64,000 nucleotides of DNA from JAHEFT01 sp964443145 (GCA_964443145.1 CAYUBS010000001.1:24401-88400); one strand, 5' to 3'. Positions 15,916 through 25,533 are shown, counted from the stretch's first letter. The notes: generated by a model from the letters alone, not told the origin. Made by a program: numbers and translations.

Positions 15916-18179
15916 TGTGCGGCCAGCACCTTGTTCAGGTGAGCCGAAAACTCTTCAGAATTAAAATACCCCACCAGTCTGTAAGCTGACATTTCTGCGC
16001 CCTTCCGGTCAAAAAAGAGGATGGCCGGCGGGCCAATAATGCCAAAGGACTTCATCAATTCCTGATCAATGTCGTCATTGGCCGTGACGTCGGCCTGCAG
16101 CAACTGAAACGGAGCCAACGCCGCCCGCACGGACTCCTCGGGAAAGGTATTGCGCTCCATCCGTATGCATTCCACGCACCAGTCGGCGTAGAAATCCAGC
16201 ATGGTTGCCTTGCCATTTGGGCCGGCGGAATCAGTTGCCTGCTCCAGATCCTTCACCGACTTGATCCGCTGGAACGTCACGTGTTGATCAGCAGGCGACT
16301 CGCCACCGGTCGACCGGAGCGCTTCCAACGGCCGCAGCCAGTAGTCCCCGCCTGCAGCTGCCCCGACGATTTCAGTGGCCCCGAGCACCAGCAGCACAAG
16401 CCCCATGGATTTCCAGAGCCGCTTCCAGCCTGACACCGACGAGTCGAGACGGTCCAGCGCACCCATATAGGTACCGCAGGAGATCGCAAGCACGCCCCAC
16501 AGCAACATGATGACCGACCCTGGCAGAATCCGCTCCAGCATCCAGATGGCCAGAGCAAGCAACCCAACCCCAAAAACAGCTTTGATCGCATCCATCCAGG
16601 CACCCGCTTTGGGCACCAGCTTTCCTGCCGAAACACCGAACACGATCAGCGGTGCCCCCATGCCCATGGCCATAGAGAACAGGGCCGCGCCGCCTAGAAC
16701 GGCATCACCTGTGGAACCAATGACAATCAGTGCGGCCATCAATGGTGGAGCAACGCAGGGACCCACGATTAACGCCGACAGGAACCCCATCACTGCAACG
16801 CCCCATAACTGGCCACCCTTTTGCTGGTTACTGGCTTCCGCGATGCGGGTTTGTAACCGGCCCGGCAATTGCAATTCGTAAAAGCCGAACATGGAGAGCG
16901 CCAGCAGGATGAAAATCAATACAAAGCCACTAATGATCCAGGGGTTCTGGAACATGGCTTGCAGATTCTCACCGAATAGCCCCGCAAGGACGCCTGCAAC
17001 GGTATAAGTCACCGCCATCGCCAGAACATAAACCAGTGACAACCACAGGGCCCGCAGCGTTGTCAGGCGCTCGCCCTGCCCGACGATGATGCCGGAGAGG
17101 ATAGGCACCATGGGAAAAACACAGGGGGTGAAAGCGAGCAAGAGTCCGGCAACGAAGAACCAGCCGATGGCTTCCCACGGGTTACTGGTCAGGAGGCGCG
17201 CCAGTTTATCCTGTTCAGATACCGGCGCATCCGATACAAGCTCTGCCCCTGATGTGCCCGGTTTCGGGGTCAGCGGACCACCGATTGCCGACTCGGCTGC
17301 CGGCATCTGGAACACCGCCGTACGGGACATGGGCGGATAGCAGATATCTCCATCCCTGCAGCCCTGGAAATTCGCCTCGAGCTCGATATCCATGACATCG
17401 CCGGCAGGCCGGTTGAAGCGGACAGGGACTTCGACCTGGTCGTAGTAAACAGGAACCGGCCCGAATTCCGGGTCATCCTTGATCACACCCTCGGGAAGTT
17501 CAACGTCACGGATCACGAATCCCGCATCACCGACCAGGCGGAACTCGAACTTGTCCTTATACAGGTAGTAACCTGGCTGCGCGGTGAAGCGCACGAGTGC
17601 GGTGTCAGCACTGTAGCCAATAGATTCGTAGACAAATGCTTCTTCCGGCTGAAGCGCAGGTGGCTCTTGCTGGCCCAATCCGGACAAGGGGTTTGCCGAC
17701 AGTGCGGCCAGTGGATTGCCCAGTCCTGAGTCACGCGGCAGGCTCAATTCCAGCAACTGCTCGGTCGGCGGGTAACACAACTCGTTTTCCAGGCAGCCCT
17801 GGGACCGGACCTTCAACTGTATCGCGTCCAGGCCGGCCGGCACGGACTCCAGCGGCAGTAGCACTGTCAATTCATCGTGATACTTCTCAACGTCTTCACC
17901 GAGTAATTCGTCAAAACTTATTTCGCCCCGGGGCACTTCGGGCTCGCCGAGCACCACGCCCTCGGTGGCGGAAGTAAACCGCAAGAACTTGTTGTTATAG
18001 AGGTAGTAGCCTTGCGCGATTTCCCAGCGTATCTCGATCTGGTTCCGGGCCGGTGCGGAGCCACTTAGTACGAAGACGTCTTCAAAGCTGCGTACCTGGT
18101 CAAACTCAATGGCCAATGCCAGTGGCGATATCAACAAGCCAACGAGGGTGGCCATCCAGAGGTTTGCTATTCTTTTCAT
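15912..18179 (-). CDS. dsbD: DsbD thiol:disulfide interchange protein with duplicated alpha domain
   Basis: Carries electrons from cytosolic thioredoxin to periplasmic oxidoreductases. At 755 residues it is far longer than E. coli DsbD (565). A signal peptide (1-23) is followed by two tandem DsbD-alpha domains, each with a GYYLY block and a QGC-x5-CYPP pair (Cys129/Cys135 and Cys274/Cys280). The beta domain spans about 335-600 with membrane Cys353 (TPCVFP) and Cys474 (GPCVAP). A C-terminal thioredoxin domain has CVEC (Cys668/Cys671). The extra alpha domain explains the length. It heads a two-gene operon with the TlpA-like protein. Confidence 0.95.
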   Translation of the reverse strand: MKRIANLWMATLVGLLISPLALAIEFDQVRSFEDVFVLSGSAPARNQIEIRWEIAQGYYLYNNKFLRFTSATEGVVLGEPEVPRGEISFDELLGEDVEKYHDELTVLLPLESVPAGLDAIQLKVRSQGCLENELCYPPTEQLLELSLPRDSGLGNPLAALSANPLSGLGQQEPPALQPEEAFVYESIGYSADTALVRFTAQPGYYLYKDKFEFRLVGDAGFVIRDVELPEGVIKDDPEFGPVPVYYDQVEVPVRFNRPAGDVMDIELEANFQGCRDGDICYPPMSRTAVFQMPAAESAIGGPLTPKPGTSGAELVSDAPVSEQDKLARLLTSNPWEAIGWFFVAGLLLAFTPCVFPMVPILSGIIVGQGERLTTLRALWLSLVYVLAMAVTYTVAGVLAGLFGENLQAMFQNPWIISGFVLIFILLALSMFGFYELQLPGRLQTRIAEASNQQKGGQLWGVAVMGFLSALIVGPCVAPPLMAALIVIGSTGDAVLGGAALFSMAMGMGAPLIVFGVSAGKLVPKAGAWMDAIKAVFGVGLLALAIWMLERILPGSVIMLLWGVLAISCGTYMGALDRLDSSVSGWKRLWKSMGLVLLVLGATEIVGAAAGGDYWLRPLEALRSTGGESPADQHVTFQRIKSVKDLEQATDSAGPNGKATMLDFYADWCVECIRMERNTFPEESVRAALAPFQLLQADVTANDDIDQELMKSFGIIGPPAILFFDRKGAEMSAYRLVGYFNSEEFSAHLNKVLAAQ

Positions 18180-18383
18180 GGGTTCGTTTCGTTTTACAGC
18201 CTGCAGGGCCGGCGCTACATAGACCAGCCATTGGAGAAGATGTTCAGTCTGCGGATTTTACCGGAAAGGACGTGCGAAACGGCGGAAAATTAGTTCATGC
18301 TCCAGATCATGGCAACCAGTACCCCGCAGTAGTAACTTGGAGAGTGGGTTATTGGCAGCGCCGTTCGGCAGGAGATGAAGCCC

Positions 18384-18995
18384 ATGCAAAGTCCCTCGAA
18401 GGAACAGCAACTGGTCGAACTGGACATAAACCAACCTGTCTGGGACCGTTTCTTCTGGGTCGCGCCCCTGGTTCTTATCGGAACCCGGGAGGCAGACGGC
18501 GGCCATGACCTTGCCCCCAAGCACATGGCCATGCCAATGGGCTGGGAAAACTATTTCGGCTTCGTTTGCACGCCGCGTCACCGCACCTATTCGAACATTC
18601 TCCGCGAAGGCGTTTTCACCGTTTCCTATCCACGCCCGGACCAGCTGGTGCTGACCAGCCTGGCCGCATCACCCCGTTTCAAAGAGGGCGACAAGCCGGC
18701 TATTGCTGCGTTACCCGTGTTCCCGGCCACGAAAGTCGATGGCGTACTGGTGACCGGCGGATATCTTTACTTCGAATGCGAACTTGACCGGATGGTCGAC
18801 GGTTTCGGCGTTAACAGCCTGATCGTCGGTCGCATCATTGCCGCTCGCGTGGCTGAAGACTCTGAGCGCATGGATGAGCGGGATGACCTTGGCCTGATTC
18901 ACGAAGCACCGCTAATGGCCTATCTGCACCCCGGGCGCTTCGCCACAATCCGGGATAGTTTGTCATTTCCGTTTCCATCAGGCATGAAAAAATGA
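18384..18995 (+). CDS. Flavin reductase-like (FMN split-barrel) protein
   Basis: A 203-residue protein with the flavin-reductase-like split-barrel pattern. LVLIGTREADGGHDLAPKHM is followed by GFVCTPRHRTYSNILREGVFTVSYP, where the flavin phosphate-binding loop is expected. The rest reads as alternating strands ending in HPGRFATIRDSLSFP. The ATG at 18384 has GGAG nine bases upstream; the in-frame ATG at 18375 directly abuts that GGAG and is less likely. Its stop overlaps the next gene by ATGA. The substrate is unknown; it may supply reduced flavin or act as a pyridoxamine-oxidase-fold oxidoreductase. Confidence 0.75.
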   Translation: MQSPSKEQQLVELDINQPVWDRFFWVAPLVLIGTREADGGHDLAPKHMAMPMGWENYFGFVCTPRHRTYSNILREGVFTVSYPRPDQLVLTSLAASPRFKEGDKPAIAALPVFPATKVDGVLVTGGYLYFECELDRMVDGFGVNSLIVGRIIAARVAEDSERMDERDDLGLIHEAPLMAYLHPGRFATIRDSLSFPFPSGMKK

Positions 18996-20188
18996 CCAGC
19001 CCTGGCGCCAACACCGTGCCGGCTGCCGGGGATGTGCTCAGCCACCTGCAGAGTAAGCGCGGAGACATGATTGAGCTGTTACGTGATATGACAGAAGCTG
19101 AATCTCCTTCGGATGATCCCGCTTCACAGATCGAGATCAGAGAAATAATCGCGGCCGGGTTCGAGCAACTGGATTACACCGTCAGGCGCATTCCAGGACA
19201 CAGCAGCGGTGGAATGTTGCACGCACGCCCGTCAACGCGCCGCCCCGGCCGGGACGCCCAGTTGCTGCTGGGTCACTACGATACCGTCTGGCCTTTGGGC
19301 ACACTGCAGGATATGCCGTTCGAGCATGATGGCGATGTGGTCCGGGGTCCGGGCGTCTACGACATGAAGGGGGGGGTTGCCCAGGCATTGATGGCGCTGG
19401 AGGCTCTGCAGCATTTCCGGGTGACACCTGCAGTCACTCCACACGTATTTCTGAATTCAGACGAGGAAATCGGGAGTCGGGAAAGCCGTCGCTATATTGA
19501 AACACTGGCCCCCTTGATGAACCGTGTTTTCGTCCTCGAACCCTCGCTCGGAACTGCCGGGCGCCTGAAGACGGCCCGCAAGGGAATCGGCCGTTTCACT
19601 GTGACGGTCACCGGCGAGGCCGCCCACGCGGGTCTCGATCCAGGAGCCGGTGCCAGCGCCATTCTTGAGCTGTCCCATGTGATCCAGACCCTGTTTGCGC
19701 TGAACGACTTTGACAAAGGCATCACTGTGAACGTTGGCACCATCGACGGCGGACTGAGGCCCAACGTGGTGGCGCCGGAAAGTCAGGCTGTGGTTGATGT
19801 TCGTGTGGCGACAAAGTCGGACGGAGTGTGTGTGGAGCGCGCCATCCTCGGGCTTGAACCCGCTATCGAAGGCACCTCGCTGAACATTGAAGGTCGTTTT
19901 GGCCGCCCCGCGATGGAGCGCACACCAGCCAATCGCCAACTTTGGCGACTGGCATGCCGACTGGGGGGTGAGTTGGGGCTGGAACTGGAAGAGGCCCTCG
20001 CCGGAGGCGGTTCGGATGGAAATTTCACCAGCCTCTATACGGCAACACTGGACGGTCTGGGGGCCGTGGGTGACGGCGCGCACGCCCGACACGAACACCT
20101 ATGCCTGGACCGCACGATTGAGCACGCTGCGTTACTTACCCTCCTGTTGATGGCTCCTGCGCTGGAGCCGGTTGGCGAACCCGCATGA
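18992..20188 (+). CDS. M20-family metallopeptidase (carboxypeptidase G2-like)
   Basis: A 398-residue cytosolic zinc hydrolase. Metal-site residues are visible: His95 and Asp97 in GHYDTVWPLG, Asp124 in YDMKGG, the Glu pair at 158-159 in SDEEIGS, and a late His in HARHEHLC. A dimerisation-type domain sits between, with AAHAGLDPGAGASAI. The overall pattern is nearest to glutamate carboxypeptidase/CPG2 enzymes, which release Glu from acylated or peptidyl amino acids. It is joined by ATGA overlaps both to the flavin reductase-like gene before it and the P-loop gene after it. The real substrate cannot be read from sequence. Confidence 0.85.
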   Translation: MTSPGANTVPAAGDVLSHLQSKRGDMIELLRDMTEAESPSDDPASQIEIREIIAAGFEQLDYTVRRIPGHSSGGMLHARPSTRRPGRDAQLLLGHYDTVWPLGTLQDMPFEHDGDVVRGPGVYDMKGGVAQALMALEALQHFRVTPAVTPHVFLNSDEEIGSRESRRYIETLAPLMNRVFVLEPSLGTAGRLKTARKGIGRFTVTVTGEAAHAGLDPGAGASAILELSHVIQTLFALNDFDKGITVNVGTIDGGLRPNVVAPESQAVVDVRVATKSDGVCVERAILGLEPAIEGTSLNIEGRFGRPAMERTPANRQLWRLACRLGGELGLELEEALAGGGSDGNFTSLYTATLDGLGAVGDGAHARHEHLCLDRTIEHAALLTLLLMAPALEPVGEPA

Positions 20189-21228
20189 AATCACACTACT
20201 TTTTCTCCTCCGTCACCCGCTGTTCCAACCTTTCGACGGTTCCATTCAAAACCGTCAAGCTAGACCGGTCAGCATGGGCGACGGGGGACTTCGTGATCGG
20301 ACGCGCGACCGGTAAACGTAACCGGCTATGGGAGTGCGAGACCAAAACCGGCCGAATGGCAGACCTGGTCCGGGGCGACCTGCTTGTCGGTGCGCTGGGC
20401 GAGCGCGCCGCAACTCTGGAAGGCGTTGGCGACTGGCGCAAAACCACCGCAAACCGGGAGCTTGACGCACTGACCAGTGCCGGGTTGCTGGGGCGCGCCA
20501 CATCGATTTCGCCCATGCTGCCTGACCTGATGCGGCTTGAGTACCTGGGGCATGCCACGCGCAGGGGGAAAAAACTTGGAATGAAGGATTTCGTGGTCCC
20601 GGCGCAGCCGCGCAGGCTCGATATTCCGGTGATCCTGCTGATCGGAACTTCGATGTCAGCAGGCAAGACCAGCGCTGGCCAGGTCATTATCCGGGCCCTG
20701 AGTTACCTGGGCCTGGATGTAGTCGGCGCCAAGCTCACCGGTGCAGCCCGCTACCGGGATATCCTGAAATTTCGAGACGCCGGGGCGCGCGAGGTCTTCG
20801 ATTTTGTCGACGCTGGCCTGCCCTCCACCGTTTGCCCGGAGCCGGTATTCAAACAGGCCCTTGAGTTGATGCTCTCCAGGATTGCCGCCACTGATGCCCA
20901 GGTGCTGGTTGCCGAAGCCGGCGCATCACCGCTGGAGCCCTACAATGGCGGGGCCGTGGTCGAATACCTGCGTGACCTCACGAAATTTACCGTGCTGTGT
21001 GCATCGGATCCCTACTCGGTCCTGGGCGTGCAAACGGCGTATGGCGACCGCATGCAAGCCGACCTGGTGACGGGACCCGCCGCAAATACCACCGCAGCGG
21101 TGAAGCTGGTCAAGGAACTTTCCGGGCACAAGGCGCTGAATCTGGTGGACCGAAATAACTATCCTGAACTGGCGTCGTTGCTGACCGAGGCATTGCAATT
21201 ACGACCGCCCGCTAAAAAACGCGCATAA
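20185..21228 (+). CDS. P-loop NTPase, DUF1611/dethiobiotin synthetase-like
   Basis: A 347-residue protein. The N-terminal half (1-140) is an uncharacterised domain with GDLLVGALGERAATLEG. The C-terminal half is a P-loop domain with Walker A GTSMSAGKT at 154-162 and an EAGASP segment that would replace Walker B. This arrangement recalls DUF1611 proteins (including DgcN-type N-acyltransferases of D-amino acid breakdown) and dethiobiotin synthetase, but I cannot assign an activity. It is translationally coupled to the M20 peptidase by ATGA overlap, so the two probably act on related metabolites. It ends 165 bases before hppA. Confidence 0.65.
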   Translation: MKSHYFFSSVTRCSNLSTVPFKTVKLDRSAWATGDFVIGRATGKRNRLWECETKTGRMADLVRGDLLVGALGERAATLEGVGDWRKTTANRELDALTSAGLLGRATSISPMLPDLMRLEYLGHATRRGKKLGMKDFVVPAQPRRLDIPVILLIGTSMSAGKTSAGQVIIRALSYLGLDVVGAKLTGAARYRDILKFRDAGAREVFDFVDAGLPSTVCPEPVFKQALELMLSRIAATDAQVLVAEAGASPLEPYNGGAVVEYLRDLTKFTVLCASDPYSVLGVQTAYGDRMQADLVTGPAANTTAAVKLVKELSGHKALNLVDRNNYPELASLLTEALQLRPPAKKRA

Positions 21229-21393
21229 ACAGGGCACTTGAAAATTTTCAGCCCCCATTCCCCACTGACTGGCAAACCTTGTTAATCGGTTGATTTAGGA
21301 CATTTTTGTTACCCATGCTTATCAAGCCACCAGTGGTTTGTGGTAAAGTTCGCGCGATTTAAGAAAAATGCAAATTTTGGGAGTGCAAAATAA

Positions 21394-23523
21394 ATGTTCG
21401 GAATAACAATTTATGTCACCACAGCCCTGTCTCTTATGGGCTTGGCAATCGCTTACTTTTACATGAAGAAGGTAATCAATGTGCCGCTGGATATGGACCT
21501 GGATGAAAAGGATTCCAAGCGCCTGAAATTCATCCACGGGGCGATTGCCGATGGCGCCATGGCGTTCCTGCGCCAGGAGTACAAGTTTCTTACCATCTTC
21601 ATGGTCTGTTTTGCTGCGATCATCATCGTTTTGATCGACGATTCACATACGCCTGATATCCGGGAAGGTATCTACACCGCCATTGCCTTCCTGTTTGGCG
21701 GAGCCATCTCCATTGCCTCCGGCTACATTGGCATGAAGGTCGCGACCCAGGGCAACGCACGGACAACAGTTTCAGCCAAGAAAGACATCTCACACGCATT
21801 CGATGTCGCCATTAATTCGGGCGCAGTGATGGGCTTTGCCCTGGTCGGTCTGGCCACACTCGGAATGGTCATTATTTACGTGGTCATGAAATTTCTGCTG
21901 GCAGATCTTGGTCCTGAAAACAACCACATCCTGATGGAAGTCATCGCTGGCTTTGGTCTCGGCGGGTCTACCATTGCACTGTTTGCCCGTGTGGGCGGCG
22001 GAATTTTCACCAAGGCTGCAGATGTTGGCGCCGACCTGGTGGGCAAGGTAGAAAAGGGCATTCCCGAAGATGACCCCCGCAACCCAGCCGTCATCGCAGA
22101 CAACGTTGGCGACAATGTTGGCGACGTGGCGGGTATGGGCGCCGATTTGTTCGGTTCCTGCGCCGAGAGCACCTGTGCGGCCATGGTTATTTCAGCCATC
22201 GCTTTCGCCGGTAACCCGGATGCCCTGCTGTACCCGATCCTGATCAGTGCACTGGGTATTCCTGTCAGCCTGCTCACAAAACTGCTGGTCGGTGTCAAGA
22301 CGGAAGACGATGTGGCTCCTGCCCTGATGAAGTTGTTGATCATCTCCAGCGTGTTGATGGCCATTGTCATATTTTTCGCCACCAAGATGCTCATTCCGGC
22401 TACATTCGAGCTGGGTGGCGCAACCTATACTTCGATGGGCATTTACTTTTGCTTCCTGTCCGGCCTGGTTGCCGGTTTGGCGGTAGGGCTGTTGACGGGT
22501 TATTACACGTCGGAAAAATATGGCCCCGTCAGGGAAGTGGCCAAATCCTGTGAGACCGGTGTTGCCACCAACATCATCTACGGTTTGGCGCTTGGATATA
22601 AGAGTACGGTTCTGCCCTACCTGTGTATTGCAGCCAGTATTTTTGTCTCCTGGGGACTAGGGGGCATGTATGGCGTTGCCATCGCATCCCTGGGCATGCT
22701 CGGCACGCTGGTCATTGCCTTGACCATCGATGCCTACGGCCCGGTTGCAGACAATGCCGGCGGTATCGCGGAAATGGTCGGGCTGGATAAAGAAGTCCGT
22801 CGCCGCACAGATATTCTCGATTCCGCAGGTAATACCACTGCTGCCATAGGCAAGGGCTTCGCCATCGGCGCCGCCATACTGACTTCGCTGGCACTGTTCG
22901 CCGCATTCATCACGGCTTCTGAGAAGTTGCTGGGCGAGCCGGTCTCCTTGAGCTTGCTCGATCCGGTCGTGTTCACCAGCGTGTTTATTGGAGCTGTGCT
23001 GCCCTTCCTGTTTACCGCAATGACCATGAAATCAGTGGGTAAAGCGGCTTTCGCCATGATCGAGGAAGTCCGCCATCAGTTCAAAACCATTCCTGGCATC
23101 ATGGAAGGTACCGGTGAACCTGATTATGCGCGGTGCGTCGCAATCTCAACCAATGCTGCCCTGCGCGAAATGATTGCACCGGGTATCCTGATCATGGGAA
23201 CGCCAATCATGGCCGGATACCTTTTCGGTGTTTCTTCGGTTGCCGGTGTGCTGGTTGGCTCACTGGTCACAGGCGGCGTACTCGCCATCGCCTCGTCCAA
23301 CAGCGGCGGTGCCTGGGACAATGCCAAGAAGTACATCGAAGCAGGTAACCTCGGTGGCAAGGGCTCTGAAGTACACAAAGCTGCAGTCGTCGGCGATACC
23401 GTCGGTGACCCGCTGAAAGATACTTCAGGTCCTTCCCTGAATATCCTGATCAAGCTGTCTGCCATTCTGAGCCTGGTGTTTGCACCGTTCTTCGTTCAGT
23501 ACGGCGGTATTTTGATGGGTTAA
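21394..23523 (+). CDS. hppA: Membrane ion-translocating pyrophosphatase, K+-dependent type
   Basis: Integral membrane PPase (709 residues, about 16 helices) that uses PPi hydrolysis to pump H+ or Na+. Substrate-site motifs are present: GGGIFTKAADVGADLVGKVE with the DNVGDNVGD block, and the C-terminal GDTVGDPLKDTSGPS. The K+-dependence determinant is readable: GNTTAAIGKG at 479-488 has Ala and Gly at the positions that are Lys and Thr in K+-independent enzymes. Which ion is pumped is not clear from this. It is convergent with PPi-phosphofructokinase, separated by a terminator. Confidence 0.96.
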   Translation: MFGITIYVTTALSLMGLAIAYFYMKKVINVPLDMDLDEKDSKRLKFIHGAIADGAMAFLRQEYKFLTIFMVCFAAIIIVLIDDSHTPDIREGIYTAIAFLFGGAISIASGYIGMKVATQGNARTTVSAKKDISHAFDVAINSGAVMGFALVGLATLGMVIIYVVMKFLLADLGPENNHILMEVIAGFGLGGSTIALFARVGGGIFTKAADVGADLVGKVEKGIPEDDPRNPAVIADNVGDNVGDVAGMGADLFGSCAESTCAAMVISAIAFAGNPDALLYPILISALGIPVSLLTKLLVGVKTEDDVAPALMKLLIISSVLMAIVIFFATKMLIPATFELGGATYTSMGIYFCFLSGLVAGLAVGLLTGYYTSEKYGPVREVAKSCETGVATNIIYGLALGYKSTVLPYLCIAASIFVSWGLGGMYGVAIASLGMLGTLVIALTIDAYGPVADNAGGIAEMVGLDKEVRRRTDILDSAGNTTAAIGKGFAIGAAILTSLALFAAFITASEKLLGEPVSLSLLDPVVFTSVFIGAVLPFLFTAMTMKSVGKAAFAMIEEVRHQFKTIPGIMEGTGEPDYARCVAISTNAALREMIAPGILIMGTPIMAGYLFGVSSVAGVLVGSLVTGGVLAIASSNSGGAWDNAKKYIEAGNLGGKGSEVHKAAVVGDTVGDPLKDTSGPSLNILIKLSAILSLVFAPFFVQYGGILMG

Positions 23524-23546
23524 ACAAAACCCTTTCGACAGATGCA

Positions 23547-23576
23547 GAAAACCCCGCCTGGTGCGGGGTTTTCTTT
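23547..23576 (+). terminator. Intrinsic terminator between hppA and pfp, possibly bidirectional
   Basis: AAAACCCCGC (23548-23557) pairs with GCGGGGTTTT (23563-23572) around a CTGGT loop, and T-rich sequence follows. The mirrored A-run means it can also stop the minus-strand pfp transcript, which ends at 23599. Confidence 0.85.
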
Positions 23577-23598
23577 ATTTACAATTTAGTTCTTTGGC

Positions 23599-24858
23599 TC
23601 AGACTTCAAAATCCGGCAACTTCTTTTTCGCCAGAACTTTCTTCATTCGAACGTATTTCGGCAAGCCATCAGGCCCGTACGGCGGGTAGTCTTCGCCCTG
23701 GATCAGGGGAGACAGGTAACGGCGCGCAGCCGGCGTGATTCCAAAGCCGTCGGCAGAAATATAACTCTTGGGCAGCATCTTCTCACGATTGGCGACGCGC
23801 CCCAGTGTCGTCTCGCCGATCTCCCAACGGTAGGGGTTGTTAGATAAACGCTTGATGGTGGGCATAACACCGCTCTTGCCTTCGAGGGCCAGTTTCACAG
23901 CGGCTTCGCCTACGGCATAGGCCTGTTCCACATCGGTCCTGGACGCGACATGGCGGGCTGAGCGCTGCAGGTAATCCGATACGGCCCAGTGATACTTGTA
24001 ACCCAGTTTCTCGCGCACCAGGTTGGCCACAACCGGCGCAACGCCGCCCAACTGTGCATGCCCGAAGGCGTCACGGGTACCCGCATCTGCCAGGAACTTG
24101 CCTTTGGTATCGCGCACGCCTTCCGAGACAGCAATGGTGCAGTAGCCGTAATTCTCCACGGCGTACTTCACTTTCTTCAGGAACTCGCGCTGTTTGAATG
24201 GGACTTCCGGGAACAGAATGATATGCGGCGGATCGCCTTCTTCCGTGCCCGCAAGGCCTGCCGCAGCGGCAATCCAGCCGGCATGGCGTCCCATGACTTC
24301 AAGCACAAACACCTTGGTTGAACTCGAGGCCATGGATTCAACATCAAGGCTTGCTTCCAGAATGGAAACGGCTACGTACTTGGCCACAGAGCCAAAGCCG
24401 GGGCAGTTGTCTGTCACCGGCAGGTCGTTGTCGATGGTCTTGGGCACGCCGATGCACTGCACGGGAAAACCCAGTTTCTTTCCGATCTGGGAAACTTTGT
24501 GCGCGGTGTCGGAGGAGTCGCCACCACCGTTATAAAGGAAATAGCCGATATCGTGGGCGCGGAAAACTTCGATCAATCGCTCGTATTCACGCCGGTTTTC
24601 CTCGATGCCTTTCAGCTTGTAACGGCAGGAGCCGAAGCCGCCACCCGGTGTGTGCCTCAGGCCGGCGATCGCTGTCTTGTTTTCCCGGCTAGTGTCGATC
24701 AGCTCCTCGCGCAAAATACCGATAATGCCGTCCTTGCCGGCGTAAACCTTCCCAATTTTGTCCTTGTTCTCGCGTGCGGTTTCGATCACGCCACAGGCAG
24801 TGGCGTTAATGACCGGTGTTACACCACCCGATTGGGCATAGAGGATATTTTTCTTCAT
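23599..24858 (-). CDS. pfp: Pyrophosphate-dependent 6-phosphofructokinase
   Basis: Interconverts fructose 6-phosphate and fructose 1,6-bisphosphate, using PPi rather than ATP and so working reversibly in glycolysis and gluconeogenesis. It has 419 residues. The donor-specificity loop reads NGGGDSSDTA (110-119); ATP-dependent enzymes have GGDGS here. The substrate motif GVPKTIDNDLP is near 137-147, and VEVMGRHAGW-type sequence follows as VLEVMGRHAGWIA. PPi use is inferred from the loop, the length, and the neighbouring PPases. Divergent from adk. Confidence 0.88.
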   Translation of the reverse strand: MKKNILYAQSGGVTPVINATACGVIETARENKDKIGKVYAGKDGIIGILREELIDTSRENKTAIAGLRHTPGGGFGSCRYKLKGIEENRREYERLIEVFRAHDIGYFLYNGGGDSSDTAHKVSQIGKKLGFPVQCIGVPKTIDNDLPVTDNCPGFGSVAKYVAVSILEASLDVESMASSSTKVFVLEVMGRHAGWIAAAAGLAGTEEGDPPHIILFPEVPFKQREFLKKVKYAVENYGYCTIAVSEGVRDTKGKFLADAGTRDAFGHAQLGGVAPVVANLVREKLGYKYHWAVSDYLQRSARHVASRTDVEQAYAVGEAAVKLALEGKSGVMPTIKRLSNNPYRWEIGETTLGRVANREKMLPKSYISADGFGITPAARRYLSPLIQGEDYPPYGPDGLPKYVRMKKVLAKKKLPDFEV

Positions 24859-24957
24859 TAGTAACGAGCTCCCTTCTGGGCGGTTAAAAGTCGCATTGAC
24901 TTGGAGTTTATGAGCGGTTAGCGTTAGCCACTTATTCTAATTGACGGATAGCCTCTT

Positions 24958-25533
24958 ATGCGAATCGTATTGCTGGGTGCACCAGGTTCAGGAAAAGGAA
25001 CACAAGCTGCACTGCTGGTAGAAGAAGTGGGCTTGCCTCACATATCTACCGGCGAACTGCTGCGTTCGGCTGCCAAGTCCGGTAGTGAACTGGGAACGCA
25101 AGCCAAGGCCGTGATGGATCGTGGTGAACTCGTTTCTGACGACATCATGCTCGGCCTGATCGAAGAACGCCTGTCGCAGCCGGATGCTGAGGCCGGTTTC
25201 ATACTCGACGGCTATCCCCGCAACCTTGCACAGGCACGGGCGCTTGATGTCGTGCTCGAACGGCTCCAGCAGCCGGTGGACGAGGCGCTGCAAATCGACA
25301 TTGACGTTGAGATGGTCATCTCCCGTATCGCCAGGCGTGCCGCAGAAGAGGGTCGCAGCGATGACACCGAAGAAGTCGTTCGGAACCGGATGAAGGTTTA
25401 TTCGGAACAGACCGCACCGGTGGTCGATTACTACGCGCACAAGGGTCTGCTGTCCCGTGTACTGGGCGAAGGGAGCATCGACGAAGTGTTCCAGCGCCTG
25501 AAGGGCGTCCTGCAGATGGGCTCAGCATCCTGA
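24958..25533 (+). CDS. adk: Adenylate kinase, short form
   Basis: Converts ATP and AMP to two ADP. It has 191 residues, the short form without the extended LID of the 214-residue E. coli enzyme. The P-loop GAPGSGKGT is at 7-15. HISTGELLR, the GFILDGYPRNLAQA signature and RVRR-like RIARRA follow. No zinc cysteines are present. It starts a plus-strand run with the membrane protein, mpl and the LON-domain gene. The 99 bases upstream contain a TTGACT near 24896, but no good -10 at the right distance. Confidence 0.95.
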   Translation: MRIVLLGAPGSGKGTQAALLVEEVGLPHISTGELLRSAAKSGSELGTQAKAVMDRGELVSDDIMLGLIEERLSQPDAEAGFILDGYPRNLAQARALDVVLERLQQPVDEALQIDIDVEMVISRIARRAAEEGRSDDTEEVVRNRMKVYSEQTAPVVDYYAHKGLLSRVLGEGSIDEVFQRLKGVLQMGSAS

